Shown one piece after another: positions 43,954 to 51,746 of a stretch of DNA of 51,746 nt. Made by a program: the position numbers and the translations under genes. Under the pieces are notes generated by a model, which saw only the letters and a list, made by a program, of their open reading frames with translations, searched no databases and had not been told where the DNA came from. Each line of letters opens with the position of its first letter. Positions within the stretch are counted from its first letter, which is position 1. Origin of the DNA: an uncultured Rhodospirillaceae bacterium (GTDB taxonomy: Bacteria; Pseudomonadota; Alphaproteobacteria; Dongiales; Dongiaceae); assembly GCA_902826565.1 (NCBI GenBank), contig CADEFF010000018.1, forward strand, positions 9,538-61,283. The letters are read 5' to 3'.

Positions 43954-44514
43954 ATGCAGTCCCTCGGTCTCTATATCGTCATCGGTGTCGTCCTGCTCGT
44001 CCTGGTCTGGGGCGTCGCGATCTATAACGGCCTCGTGCGCGCGAAGAACCAGGTGGAGAACGCCTGGCGTCAGATCGACGTGCAGCTCAAGCGCCGGCAC
44101 GACCTGATCCCCAACCTGGTGGAGACGGTGAAGGACTATATGGCCTATGAGCAGGAGACTCTGACGCGCGTGATCGAGGCGCGCAACCGCGCGGTCGCGG
44201 CGCAGGGGCCGAACGAGGCGATTCCGGCGGAGAATGCGCTGACCGGCGCGCTCGGACGGCTCTTCGCGCTCGCCGAGAATTACCCGCAGCTCAAGGCCGA
44301 CCAGAGCGTCGGCCGCCTGATGGAGGAGCTGGCGACGACGGAGAACAAGATCGCCTTCGCGCGGCAGTTCTATAACGACAGCGCGATGGCGAACAACAAC
44401 CGCGTCGAAAGCTTCCCCTCGAACCTCATCGCCAACCGCTTCGGCTTCCGCACCAGCCCCTATTTCGAGACGCCCGAGGCGGAGAAGGCGGTGCCGAAGG
44501 TCGATCTGCGCTGA
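43954..44514 (+). CDS. lemA: LemA family membrane protein
   Basis: The 186-residue protein has an N-terminal membrane helix (4-25, LGLYIVIGVVLLVLVWGVAIY), the family signature NQVENAWRQIDVQLKRRHDLIPNLVETVK (33-61), and then a long helical body ending in ENKIAFARQFYNDSAMANNN and FPSNLIANRFGF. LemA proteins are common neighbours of HtpX-type proteases, as here, but their biochemical role is not established. The ATG at 43954 has AAGGA eight bases upstream. The frame stays open for 40 more codons upstream, through a tandem repeat, but that stretch is not family-like. It ends 96 bases before the protease gene. Confidence 0.92.
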   Translation: MQSLGLYIVIGVVLLVLVWGVAIYNGLVRAKNQVENAWRQIDVQLKRRHDLIPNLVETVKDYMAYEQETLTRVIEARNRAVAAQGPNEAIPAENALTGALGRLFALAENYPQLKADQSVGRLMEELATTENKIAFARQFYNDSAMANNNRVESFPSNLIANRFGFRTSPYFETPEAEKAVPKVDLR

Positions 44515-44610
44515 CGGGCGAAGCCGCAGGGGCGCTGCCGTCTTGCGCCGCCCTCCGTCCCGCTTCGTCTCCCTCTCTCCTCGACGGCGGAAAGGAGTAG
44601 CGACGCCGAG

Positions 44611-45750
44611 ATGACCGCGCCGTCGGAATCATCAGGGCCCTGGGGGCCGAAGGATCCGGACGTATCCGACGAACCGCCTCACGCGGGCCCGTGGGGAGAA
44701 CGCGCCTTGGGCGACGCGCAGCACGGTCCCGCCGACGCGGAGAGGCAAGGCGGCGCGGCACCGGGCCTCCCGCCCGGCCCCCGCCTCAACGCGACCGACT
44801 TCGTCGCGGCGCAAAGCGCGAACCGCGCCAGGACGCGCTGGCTGATCCTCGCCTTGCTGCTGCTCGGCGGCGGCTTCGGCTATCTGCTCGGGCTCGCCGT
44901 CGAGGGTTTCACGAGCGACCCCGGCTATTTCGATCCGCTCGCCTGGAGCGGCTTGGGCCTGCTGGGCGCGGGGATCTTCGCCGCAATCGGGGTCGGCGCC
45001 ACCGCCGTCACCTTCCTCAAGGGCGACAAGGTGATGATGAGCATCACCGGCGCGAAGGAAGTCACGCGCGAGGAGGAGCCGGTGCTGCATAATGTGGTGG
45101 AGGAGATGGCGATCGCCGCCGGCATGCCGAAGCCGCGCGTCGTGGTGATCGAGACCGACGCGCTCAACGCCTTCGCGACCGGCATGCGGCCGGAGCGCGC
45201 CGCGCTCGGCGTCACCCGCGGCCTCCTGAAGAGCCTCACCCGCGAGGAGCTGCAGGGCGTGGTCGGGCACGAGATGGGCCACATCGCGAACTGGGACATC
45301 CGCTACATGACGGCGGTCGGCATCCTGGTCGGCCTCATCGCGCTCGTCGCCGATGTGATCCGCCGGGGCATGTTCCGCGGCGGCTTCGGCGCGCGCGGCG
45401 GCGGCGGCAAGAAGGGCGGCGGGGCCGGCATCGTGCTGATCGCGCTGATACTCTTCTCGATCCTGGCCCCGATCGCAGCGATGCTGCTGCGGCTCGCCGT
45501 CTCGCGGCAGCGGGAATATCTGGCGGACGCCACCTCGGTGCGCTTCACCCGCAACCCCTCGGGGCTCATCGGCGCGCTCGGCAAGCTCGGGGCGGCGGCC
45601 GCTCCCTTCGGCGGCGCCAACCGCGCGACGCAGCACATGTTCATCGTGAACCCGCTCCGGAAGGCGGAGGCGACGGCAAGCGCGCTGCTCGCGACCCATC
45701 CGCCGATCGAGAGCCGGATCGAGCGGCTGCAGAATCTGGGCCGGACCTGA
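44611..45750 (+). CDS. HtpX-type M48 membrane metalloprotease
   Basis: The 379-residue protease has the zinc motif HEMGH (H220, E221, H224) and a distal glutamate in QREYLADATSVRF. Membrane helices flank it at about 77-97, 111-135, 235-252 and 275-297, placing the active site at the cytoplasmic face of the inner membrane. VIETDALNAFATGMRPE and HPPIESRIERL are family segments. HtpX proteases degrade damaged membrane proteins. The first 75 residues are an unusual acidic, proline- and glycine-rich extension. A glycine-rich loop (GGFGARGGGGKKGGG) follows the zinc site. It pairs with lemA upstream. True HtpX and other M48 types cannot be told apart with certainty. Confidence 0.88.
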   Translation: MTAPSESSGPWGPKDPDVSDEPPHAGPWGERALGDAQHGPADAERQGGAAPGLPPGPRLNATDFVAAQSANRARTRWLILALLLLGGGFGYLLGLAVEGFTSDPGYFDPLAWSGLGLLGAGIFAAIGVGATAVTFLKGDKVMMSITGAKEVTREEEPVLHNVVEEMAIAAGMPKPRVVVIETDALNAFATGMRPERAALGVTRGLLKSLTREELQGVVGHEMGHIANWDIRYMTAVGILVGLIALVADVIRRGMFRGGFGARGGGGKKGGGAGIVLIALILFSILAPIAAMLLRLAVSRQREYLADATSVRFTRNPSGLIGALGKLGAAAAPFGGANRATQHMFIVNPLRKAEATASALLATHPPIESRIERLQNLGRT

Positions 45751-45891
45751 AGAGTCTCCCGGCACTTTGCCGGCGCGCCCGATCCTCCCCTTGCCGCCCG
45801 CCGATTTTCCGCGTCCACTCCGGCGGGAGGCCATGGCGGTCGCGGACTACATTCTGGCGCCCGCCCCGGCGAAACCCTGGGGAGCGGAACC

Positions 45892-46446
45892 ATGAGCACC
45901 GGGCATCAGGCCACGCGAAACGGCGCGAAGAAGGCGGGCGGCTGGCTGCTGCATGAAATCCACGAGATGCTGCCGCCCACGCTGTTCTTCTTCGTCGGGT
46001 TCAACCTGGTGCTCTTCACCAAGCGGCTGCTGCTGAACGAGCCGCTCTTCGCGCCGAGCGGCATCCTGCTGGCGACGACCTCCGCGCTGATCGTCGGCAA
46101 GACGGTGCTGATCACCAACCTGATGCCCTTCGTCCGGCGCTACGACCATCCGCCGCTGATCCGGCCGATCCTCTTCAAGACGATTGTCTACAGCCTCATG
46201 GTGGCGGCGGTGCGGCTGATCGAGGCGCTGATCCATTATCTCGTCGACAGCGGCGCGCTCGGCGAAGGCGGGTTCCTCCACGACCTGCTCGGCGAGTTCA
46301 ACTGGGATCATTTCATCGCGACGCAGCTCTGGATCGTCGTGCTGTTCCTCACCTTCGTCACCGGCAGCGAGATCAACCGGCATCTCGGGAAGGGCGTGCT
46401 GAGGGGGCTGCTTTTCGGCGGATCGGCGCCGCTTCGCCGGGCCTAA
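45892..46446 (+). CDS. Conserved four-helix membrane protein, unknown function
   Basis: The 184-residue protein has four predicted membrane helices at about 28-48, 56-80, 94-118 and 141-164. Charged or polar residues lie within or near them (FFFVGFNLVLFTKR, LIVGKTVLITN, KTIVYSLMVAAVRLIEALIHYL). A short amphipathic N-terminus (GGWLLHEIHEM) precedes helix 1. No catalytic motif is recognisable. I have the impression of related proteins in other alphaproteobacteria but know no function. The ATG at 45892 has GGAG seven bases upstream. It follows the lemA-protease pair after 141 bases, with a small hairpin (CCGGCA-CTT-TGCCGG, 45759-45773) between, so it is probably separate from them. Confidence 0.75.
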   Translation: MSTGHQATRNGAKKAGGWLLHEIHEMLPPTLFFFVGFNLVLFTKRLLLNEPLFAPSGILLATTSALIVGKTVLITNLMPFVRRYDHPPLIRPILFKTIVYSLMVAAVRLIEALIHYLVDSGALGEGGFLHDLLGEFNWDHFIATQLWIVVLFLTFVTGSEINRHLGKGVLRGLLFGGSAPLRRA

Positions 46447-46510
46447 CGAGCCTTCCAGGCGAGGCCCACGAAGTCCTACCGCAGAGGTCATCCGACGCGA
46501 TAGCCGGCGT

Positions 46511-49423
46511 CTAATGCGCCTCCGCCCAGTTCTTCCCCACGCCTGTCTCCGCCACCAGCGGCACCGATAGCGTGAGCGCCGGCGCGCAGGCGCCTTCCAT
46601 CACCGTCTTGACGAGGGCGGCGGTCGCGGCCGCTTCCTTCGCCGGCACCTCGAACAGCAGCTCGTCATGCACCTGCAGCAGCATGCGGGCCTTGAGGCCG
46701 GCTTGCGCCAGCGCCACCGGCACGCGGATCATCGCGCGCTTGATGATGTCGGCGGCGGTGCCCTGCAAGGGCGCGTTGATCGCGGCGCGCTCCATGAAGC
46801 TGCGGCGGGCCGGGTTCTTGTCGGCGATGCCGGGCACATGGCAGCGCCGGCCGAAGAGCGTCGTCACATAGCCCTGCTCGCGCGCGACCTTCTTGGTGCG
46901 CTCCATATATTCGCGGATGCCGGGATAGCGCTTGAAATAGGCGTCGATATAGGCGCGCGCCTCGCCTTGCGGAATGCCGAGCTGCGCCGCGAGGCCGAAG
47001 GGGCTGATGCCGTAGATGATGCCGAAATTGATCGCCTTGGCGCGGCGGCGGATCATCGGGTCCATGCCCTCGACCGGCACGCCGAACACCTGGCTCGCGG
47101 TCAGAGCGTGGATGTCCTGGCCCTTGCGGAAGGCGTCCGCCAGCGCCGGGATCTCGGCGATATGGGCGGCGAGCCGAAGCTCGATCTGCGAGTAGTCGAC
47201 CGAGAGCAGCGTCATGCCGGGCTCGGCCACGAAGGCGCGGCGGATCTTGCGCCCCTCCTCGGTGCGGATCGGGATGTTCTGCAGGTTGGGATCGGTCGAG
47301 GAGAGCCGGCCGGTCGAGGTCGCGGCGAGCGCGAAGCAGGTATGGACGCGGCCGGTGCGCGGATTGATCTGCTCCTGCAGCGCGTCGGTGTAGGTGCTTT
47401 TGAGCTTGGAGAGCTGCCGCCAGTCGAGCACGCGGGCCGGCAGGTCGTGGCCCATGGCGGCCAGCTCCTCCAGCACGTCGGCGCCGGTCGCATAGGCGCC
47501 GGTCTTGCCCCGGGTGCCGCCCTCGAGCCCCATCTCGTCGAACAGGATCTCGCCGAGCTGCTTCGGCGAGCCGATGTTGAATTCGCGGCCGGCGAGCTTG
47601 TGGATCTGCTTTTCGAGCGCCGCGATGCGGCCGGCGAAATCGGCCGAGAGCTCGGCCAGCACCTTGCGGTCGACCTTGACGCCGGCCGCCTCCATCGCCG
47701 CCACCACCGGCACGAGCGGCCGCTCGATCGTCTCGTAGACCGTCGCCATGCGCTCGGCCAGCAGCATCGGCCGCAGCGCGCTCTGGAGGCGCAGGGTCAC
47801 CTCGGCATCCTCGGCCGCATAGTCGCGCGCCTTCTCGAGCGATACCTCGGCGAAGCCGATCTGCGACTTGCCGCTGCCGCAGACATCCTCGAACTTGATG
47901 GTGTCCTGGCCGAGATGGAGCTTGGCGAGCTCGTCCATGCCATGGCCGTGCTTGCCGCCCTCCAGCACGTAGGAGATCAGCATCGAATCCTCGATCGGCG
48001 CGATCCCGATGCCGTGCTGCGCCAGCACCACCATGTCGTATTTGATGTTCTGGCCGATCTTGAGGACCGACTCGTCCTCCAGCAACGGCCGCAGCGCCGC
48101 GAGCGCGGCGGCGACCGGGATCTGGCCCGGCAGCAGGGCGCCTTTGCCGTTGGCAGCGCCGTTGCCCGATGCGGATTTCTTCTTCCCCTTCTCCGCCTTC
48201 GCGCCGCCGTCGCCGAGATCGAGCTCCATTGCCGCCGCCGGGGCGCGGTGGCCGAGCGGCACATAGGCGGCATGGCCCGGCTCGACCGCGAGCGAGAACC
48301 CGACCAGCTCGGCGAGGTTCGCATCGAGCGAGGTGGTCTCGGTGTCGAACGCCACTACCCCCGCGGCCTCGGCCCGCGCGATCCAGTCCTCGAGCGTGGC
48401 GAGGTCCATCACGAGGTCGTAGCGGGTGGGGGTATTATCTTGCGTGGACGCGGCCCGCGCCGCGGGAGTCCCTGCCCCCGCTGTCCTTGCCCCCACGGCA
48501 GCGCCGCCGCCGTTCGCCGTCCTGTCGCCCGCCATGCCCGCGCCGGACTGGAATCGTCCCTCGGCCTTGGCAAGCAGCGAGCGGAACTGGTTCTCGCGCA
48601 GGAAGGGGAGCAGCGTCTCCGCCTCGGGGTCGCGCCGCGCGAAGGCGGTAAAGGGTTCCGGCACCGCCACGTCGGCCTTGAGCCGCACCAGCTCGCGGCT
48701 GATGCGGGCAAGCTCGGCATTGGCGATCAGCGTCTCGCGCCGCTTCGGCTGCTTGATCTCGCCGGCGCGCTGGAGCAGCGCGTCGAGCGAGCCGAAGCTC
48801 TTGATGAGCTCGGCCGCGGTCTTGACGCCGATGCCCGGCACTCCTGGCACGTTGTCCGAGCTGTCGCCGCAGAGCGCCTGCACCTCCACCACCAGCTCGG
48901 GCCCGACGCCGAACTTCTCCTCGACCTCGGCCGGGCCGATCGGGCGGTTCTTGATCGGGTCCAGCATCTTCACCTGCGGGCCGACGAGCTGCATCAGGTC
49001 CTTGTCGGAGGAGACGATGGTGACGTTGAGCCCGGCCGCCACGGCCTGGCGCGCATAGGTCGCGATCAGGTCGTCCGCCTCGAAGCCGGCCATCTCGAGC
49101 TGCGGCACGTTGCAGGCGCGGGTCGCGTCGCGGATGAGGGAGAATTGCGGGACGAGCTCCGGCGGCGGCGGCGGGCGATGCGCCTTGTATTGGGGATAGA
49201 TGTCGTTACGGAACGTGGCCCGCGCCGTGTCGAACAGCACGACGAGATATTCGGCTTCCGCGTCGGCGATCAGCTTCAGCAGCATGTTGGTGAAGCCGAG
49301 CACGGCATTGACCGGCGTGCCGTCCGCGCGGGTCAGCGGCGGCAGCGCATGAAAGGCGCGGAAGATGTAGCCGGAGCCGTCGATCAGGAAGAGATCGTCG
49401 GGTTTCTTCGTCATGTCGCTCAT
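46511..49423 (-). CDS. polA: DNA polymerase I
   Basis: PolA fills gaps in repair and removes RNA primers. The 970-residue protein has the 5'-nuclease domain (1-290: FLIDGSGYIFRAFHALP, FETDD-type GFEADDLIATYA, SSDKDLMQLV, GDSSDNVPGVPGIG). The proofreading domain has an intact DTE (D360, E362), NIKYDMVVL and YAAEDAEVTLRL. The polymerase domain shows motif A SVDYSQIELRL, motif B RRRAKAINFGIIYG and motif C QVHDELLFE. Two low-complexity inserts stand out: a Gly/Ala linker at about 295-335, and a lysine/glycine stretch in the proofreading domain (AKAEKGKKKSASGNGAANGKG). The start at 49423 has a weak site; an ATG three codons later is as likely. Confidence 0.96.
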   Translation of the reverse strand: MSDMTKKPDDLFLIDGSGYIFRAFHALPPLTRADGTPVNAVLGFTNMLLKLIADAEAEYLVVLFDTARATFRNDIYPQYKAHRPPPPPELVPQFSLIRDATRACNVPQLEMAGFEADDLIATYARQAVAAGLNVTIVSSDKDLMQLVGPQVKMLDPIKNRPIGPAEVEEKFGVGPELVVEVQALCGDSSDNVPGVPGIGVKTAAELIKSFGSLDALLQRAGEIKQPKRRETLIANAELARISRELVRLKADVAVPEPFTAFARRDPEAETLLPFLRENQFRSLLAKAEGRFQSGAGMAGDRTANGGGAAVGARTAGAGTPAARAASTQDNTPTRYDLVMDLATLEDWIARAEAAGVVAFDTETTSLDANLAELVGFSLAVEPGHAAYVPLGHRAPAAAMELDLGDGGAKAEKGKKKSASGNGAANGKGALLPGQIPVAAALAALRPLLEDESVLKIGQNIKYDMVVLAQHGIGIAPIEDSMLISYVLEGGKHGHGMDELAKLHLGQDTIKFEDVCGSGKSQIGFAEVSLEKARDYAAEDAEVTLRLQSALRPMLLAERMATVYETIERPLVPVVAAMEAAGVKVDRKVLAELSADFAGRIAALEKQIHKLAGREFNIGSPKQLGEILFDEMGLEGGTRGKTGAYATGADVLEELAAMGHDLPARVLDWRQLSKLKSTYTDALQEQINPRTGRVHTCFALAATSTGRLSSTDPNLQNIPIRTEEGRKIRRAFVAEPGMTLLSVDYSQIELRLAAHIAEIPALADAFRKGQDIHALTASQVFGVPVEGMDPMIRRRAKAINFGIIYGISPFGLAAQLGIPQGEARAYIDAYFKRYPGIREYMERTKKVAREQGYVTTLFGRRCHVPGIADKNPARRSFMERAAINAPLQGTAADIIKRAMIRVPVALAQAGLKARMLLQVHDELLFEVPAKEAAATAALVKTVMEGACAPALTLSVPLVAETGVGKNWAEAH

Positions 49424-49462
49424 GGAACCGTGCCGCTCATGGGTCGAAGGTCAAAACAATAT

Positions 49463-49576
49463 GTCATTCCCCGCGAAAGTGGGGAATCCATCGGGCCGAC
49501 ACTCGAGCCTTCGGCGTCAGGAGCGGAGCCTCGAGCAACCATGGATGCCCGCCTGCGCGGGCATGACATCGAGAAC
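49463..49576. repeat. Palindromic intergenic repeat, copy 1
   Basis: The unit opens with GTCATTCCCCGCGAAAGTGG and GGAATCCATCGGGCCGA, which form a hairpin. It closes with ATGGATGCCCGCC-TGC-GCGGGCAT, a second hairpin, and GACATCGAGAAC. A 37-base central part differs from copy 2. It lies upstream of polA, outside genes. Confidence 0.8.
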
Positions 49577-49611
49577 CGCCCGACCGCCGTTGCGTCCAGT
49601 TTCCCATTGCC

Positions 49612-49704
49612 GTCATTCCCCGCGAAAGCGGGGAATCCATCGGGCCGACGCCGGGACCTTGGGCAACCATGGATGCCCGCTGTCCCGGGCATGACATCGA
49701 GAAC
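49612..49704. repeat. Palindromic intergenic repeat, copy 2
   Basis: This has the same organisation as copy 1, with nearly identical ends (GTCATTCCCC...GGGGAATCCATCGGGCCGAC and CAACCATGGATGCCCGC...GGGCATGACATCGAGAAC) and a shorter centre. Two hairpins bracket each copy, so they are miniature palindromic repeats of the kind scattered between genes in many proteobacteria. Confidence 0.8.
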
Positions 49705-49778
49705 GAAGCGAATGGGCGGTGCGTCGAGTTTCAGGCGGATGCGCGGCGCCTCAATGTGCGGCGGCGCCGGAGGGCGCC

Positions 49779-49955
49779 TCAATGCGCGGCAGCGGGAGCG
49801 CCGGCCTTCAGCACGAAAAGCCGGCTGCAATAGGGGCATTCGACCGAGCCCGTCTTGGCCACGTCGAGATAGACCAGCGGATGGCCGAGCGGCCCGTCGC
49901 CGCCATCGCATCCGACGGTGGGGGTCTCGACCTCGATGGTTTCGAAGGGCTGCAT
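49779..49955 (-). CDS. Small zinc-finger protein, zf-CHCC
   Basis: This 58-residue protein has one CHCC zinc site: C16, H25, C40 and C43 in VGCDGGDGPLGHP and VECPYCSRLFVL. It matches the zf-CHCC family (PF10276), related to the C-terminal part of the mitochondrial complex I subunit NDUFS6. Bacterial members are short and uncharacterised; a role in complex I assembly is only a homology-based guess. The ATG at 49955 has GAGG five bases upstream. It is divergent from the ABC ATPase gene, with 159 bases between. Confidence 0.85.
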   Translation of the reverse strand: MQPFETIEVETPTVGCDGGDGPLGHPLVYLDVAKTGSVECPYCSRLFVLKAGAPAAAH

Positions 49956-50114
49956 GGATGCCTCGGGAAACACGGGAGAAAACCGGGCGTCGGCGGGTCG
50001 CGGGGCGGGCCCGTTGACCGCCGAGCGGCGCGGATGATACCCATGCCGCCCGATGGAGATCAAGGCGAGCCCCGGGCCGCCTCCCCCGCCGGCCCCGACG
50101 GTCCGAATGCCCGC

Positions 50115-51113
50115 ATGAGCCTTGCCAGAACCGCGCCCGACGCCCATCCGCTGCCCGACGCCGCGGTGGCGGTGAGCGGCCTCAACAAGACCTACAAGCG
50201 CCGGAAGGGCGCCGACAAGCGCGCCCTCGTCGATTTCGACCTGACGATCCGCCGCGGCGAGCTCTTCGGGCTGCTCGGGCCGAACGGCGCCGGCAAGTCG
50301 ACGCTCATCAACATCCTGGCGCAGCTCGTCAACAAGACGAGCGGCAACGTCAAGGTCTGGGGCTTCGATCTCGACCGCGAGCCGCGCCAGGTGGCAGCGG
50401 CGATCGGGGTGGTGCCGCAGGAGCTCAATATCGATCCCTTCTTCACGCCCTACGAGCTGCTGGATCTGCAATCCGGGCTCTATGGCGTGCCGCGCAAGGA
50501 GCGCCGCATCGACGAGCTGCTCGCGGCCGTGGGCCTCGCCGAGCAGCGCGAGGTCTATGCGCGGCAGCTCTCGGGCGGCATGCGGCGGCGGCTGATGGTG
50601 GCGAAGGCGATGGTGCACAGCCCGCCGGTGCTGGTGCTGGACGAGCCGACCGCCGGGGTCGATGTCGAGCTCCGGCAGCAGCTCTGGGCGAATGTGCGCG
50701 CCCTCAACCGCGCCGGCACGACGGTCCTCCTCACGACGCATTATCTCGAGGAAGCCGAGGAGCTTTGCGACCGCATCGCCATCATCGGCGACGGCCGGCT
50801 CGTCGCCTGCGACACGACCGAGGCGCTGCTGGCGCGGCTCGACCACAAGGAGATCATCTTCACCCTCGCGGCCGATCTCGCGTCGCCGCCGGCGGCCCTC
50901 GCCCCCTTCAATCCCGAGCTGCAGGGGCCGCGGCGTCTCAAGCTGCATTACCACCCGAGCCGCACCCAGATGGGCGAGATCCTGAGCGCCGTGCAGGGCG
51001 CCGATCTCCAGATCGCCGATCTCTCGACGCTCGAAACCGATCTCGAGGACATCTTCCTGCAGCTCACCCGCGCCGCCCGCGAGGCGACCGTCCGGCAGGA
51101 CCCGCGCCGGTGA
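50115..51113 (+). CDS. ABC transporter ATP-binding protein
   Basis: The 332-residue ATPase has Walker A GLLGPNGAGKSTLINIL, a Q-loop in VVPQELNI, the signature LSGGMRRRLMVAKA, Walker B VLVLDEPTAGVD and the H-loop TTHYLEEAEEL. The C-terminal 90 residues are the extra domain of DrrA/NodI-like exporters. Its membrane partner (ABC-2 type permease) is not in the window and may lie downstream. The ATG at 50115 gives a normal start about 20 residues before the domain. Its stop overlaps the GTG of a lipoprotein hydrolase by four bases, so the two are coupled. The substrate is unknown. Confidence 0.9.
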   Translation: MSLARTAPDAHPLPDAAVAVSGLNKTYKRRKGADKRALVDFDLTIRRGELFGLLGPNGAGKSTLINILAQLVNKTSGNVKVWGFDLDREPRQVAAAIGVVPQELNIDPFFTPYELLDLQSGLYGVPRKERRIDELLAAVGLAEQREVYARQLSGGMRRRLMVAKAMVHSPPVLVLDEPTAGVDVELRQQLWANVRALNRAGTTVLLTTHYLEEAEELCDRIAIIGDGRLVACDTTEALLARLDHKEIIFTLAADLASPPAALAPFNPELQGPRRLKLHYHPSRTQMGEILSAVQGADLQIADLSTLETDLEDIFLQLTRAAREATVRQDPRR

Positions 51114-51746
51114 GCCATGGCGCCGCCCGCATCGTCATCCCCGCGGAACGCCGCCCCGGTTTCTCACGGCCGGCGATCCTGCCACTCCTGCTCCTCCTCC
51201 TGCTGGGGGTCGCGGCCACGGGTTGCGCGCCCATCGTCAAGGGGCCGGGGGCGCCGGTGACGGAACCGCGGCTCGAGGAGGACCGGCTCGTCATGGCGGA
51301 CGGCGCGGCGCTGCCGCTCCGCCACTGGATGCCGGAGACCGAGCCGCCGCAGGCGATCCTGCTCGCGCTGCACGGCTTCAACGACTATTCCGGGGCCTTT
51401 GCCGATCCGGCGAAGGACTGGGCCGCCGCGGGCATCGCGACCTATGCCTACGACCAGCGCGGTTTCGGCCGCGCGCCGAATCCGGGCTTCTGGCCTGGGA
51501 CGGACGCGCTCATCGACGATCTGCGCACCGCGGCGCGGCTGCTGCGCGAGGCCTATCCGGCGACGCCGCTCTATATCCTTGGCGAGAGCATGGGCGGGGC
51601 GGTGGCGATGACCGCCGCGACCGAGCCCGATCCGCCGACGGCCGACGGCCTCATCCTGGCGGCGCCCGCCATCTGGGGCCGCGAGCTGCAGGGTGCGGTC
51701 GCCAACGGCGCGCTCTGGTTCTTCGCCCACACCATGCCCTGGCTCA
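51110..51746 (+). CDS. Alpha/beta-hydrolase lipoprotein, lysophospholipase-like (partial)
   Basis: The 3' end lies beyond the window; 212 residues are visible. A leucine-rich signal segment (24-34) leads to a lipobox-like ATGC with Cys39, suggesting an envelope lipoprotein. The hydrolase domain has ILLALHGFNDYSGAF, YAYDQRGFGRAPN, and the nucleophile elbow LGESMGGAVAM, as in monoacylglycerol lipases and lysophospholipases (Hydrolase_4). The GTG at 51110 overlaps the stop of the ABC gene by four bases. A nearby ATG at 51117 is out of frame. Being coupled to an ABC ATPase suggests a lipid-export or lipid-turnover context, by inference only. Confidence 0.85.
   Translation, partial: MSHGAARIVIPAERRPGFSRPAILPLLLLLLLGVAATGCAPIVKGPGAPVTEPRLEEDRLVMADGAALPLRHWMPETEPPQAILLALHGFNDYSGAFADPAKDWAAAGIATYAYDQRGFGRAPNPGFWPGTDALIDDLRTAARLLREAYPATPLYILGESMGGAVAMTAATEPDPPTADGLILAAPAIWGRELQGAVANGALWFFAHTMPWL

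Noticed and set aside
49463..49704. CRISPR array
   Set aside because: There are only two units of about 100 bases with internal palindromes and no short regular repeat-spacer pattern or cas genes.
46667..50017. Plus-strand frame of 1116 codons
   Set aside because: It is antisense to polA and runs through the intergenic repeats and the zinc-finger gene; His/Arg/Asp-rich shadow.

Overview
The window comes from the chromosome of a high-GC alphaproteobacterium, most likely of the Rhodospirillales type. Taxonomy is inferred from gene order and family subtypes. The diagnostic features are a DivL-type pseudo-kinase, the short HPr kinase linked to chvI-chvG, a regulatory PTS, an alphaproteobacterial addAB-amgK-murU-tsaE block, and trpF/trpBA-accD-folC. 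Coding density is about 90 percent. There are no tRNA, rRNA, CRISPR, phage or insertion-sequence genes that I can see.

Left edge (1-2100, minus strand): an amidase-type regulatory pair, AmiC sensor then AmiR (ANTAR) antiterminator. It is followed by the first 25 codons of a second AmiC paralogue that runs off the window and shares a 55/55 identical tract with the first. Between amiR and this paralogue lies a leader with a hexaloop hairpin (loop A1..G4) followed by a good intrinsic terminator, which looks like an AmiR antitermination target.

2.6-11.6 kb (mostly plus strand): a Rieske oxygenase and a GT8-like protein, dapF, mtaB and ftsY in a tight run, a minus-strand ATP-grasp protein fused to a degenerate staphylococcal-nuclease domain, an FkbM methyltransferase and an EamA exporter.

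11.7-20.3 kb: tryptophan genes trpF and trpBA, then accD and folC. The trp set is split by about 3.5 kb holding a minus-strand ynbA-ynbB-plsC phospholipid module and a plus-strand DUF900 lipoprotein hydrolase.

20.3-35.9 kb: a serine/alanine-glyoxylate aminotransferase, trxA, addA-addB (double-strand break repair), murU-amgK (cell-wall sugar recycling), tsaE (tRNA t6A), a plus-strand ferredoxin-NADP reductase, divL (CtrA cell-cycle pathway, Tyr replacing the phosphoacceptor His) and ahcY.

36-42.5 kb (minus strand): one long regulatory operon, chvI-chvG-hprK-rapZ-EIIA(Man)-ptsH-ptsI, with many 4-base overlaps. It joins an envelope-stress two-component system to a PTS that has no sugar permease here.

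42.8-51.7 kb: a PPOX-fold flavoprotein, lemA with a HtpX-type protease, a four-helix membrane protein of unknown function, polA, two palindromic intergenic repeats, a 58-residue zf-CHCC protein, an ABC ATPase and a lipoprotein alpha/beta hydrolase cut by the window end.
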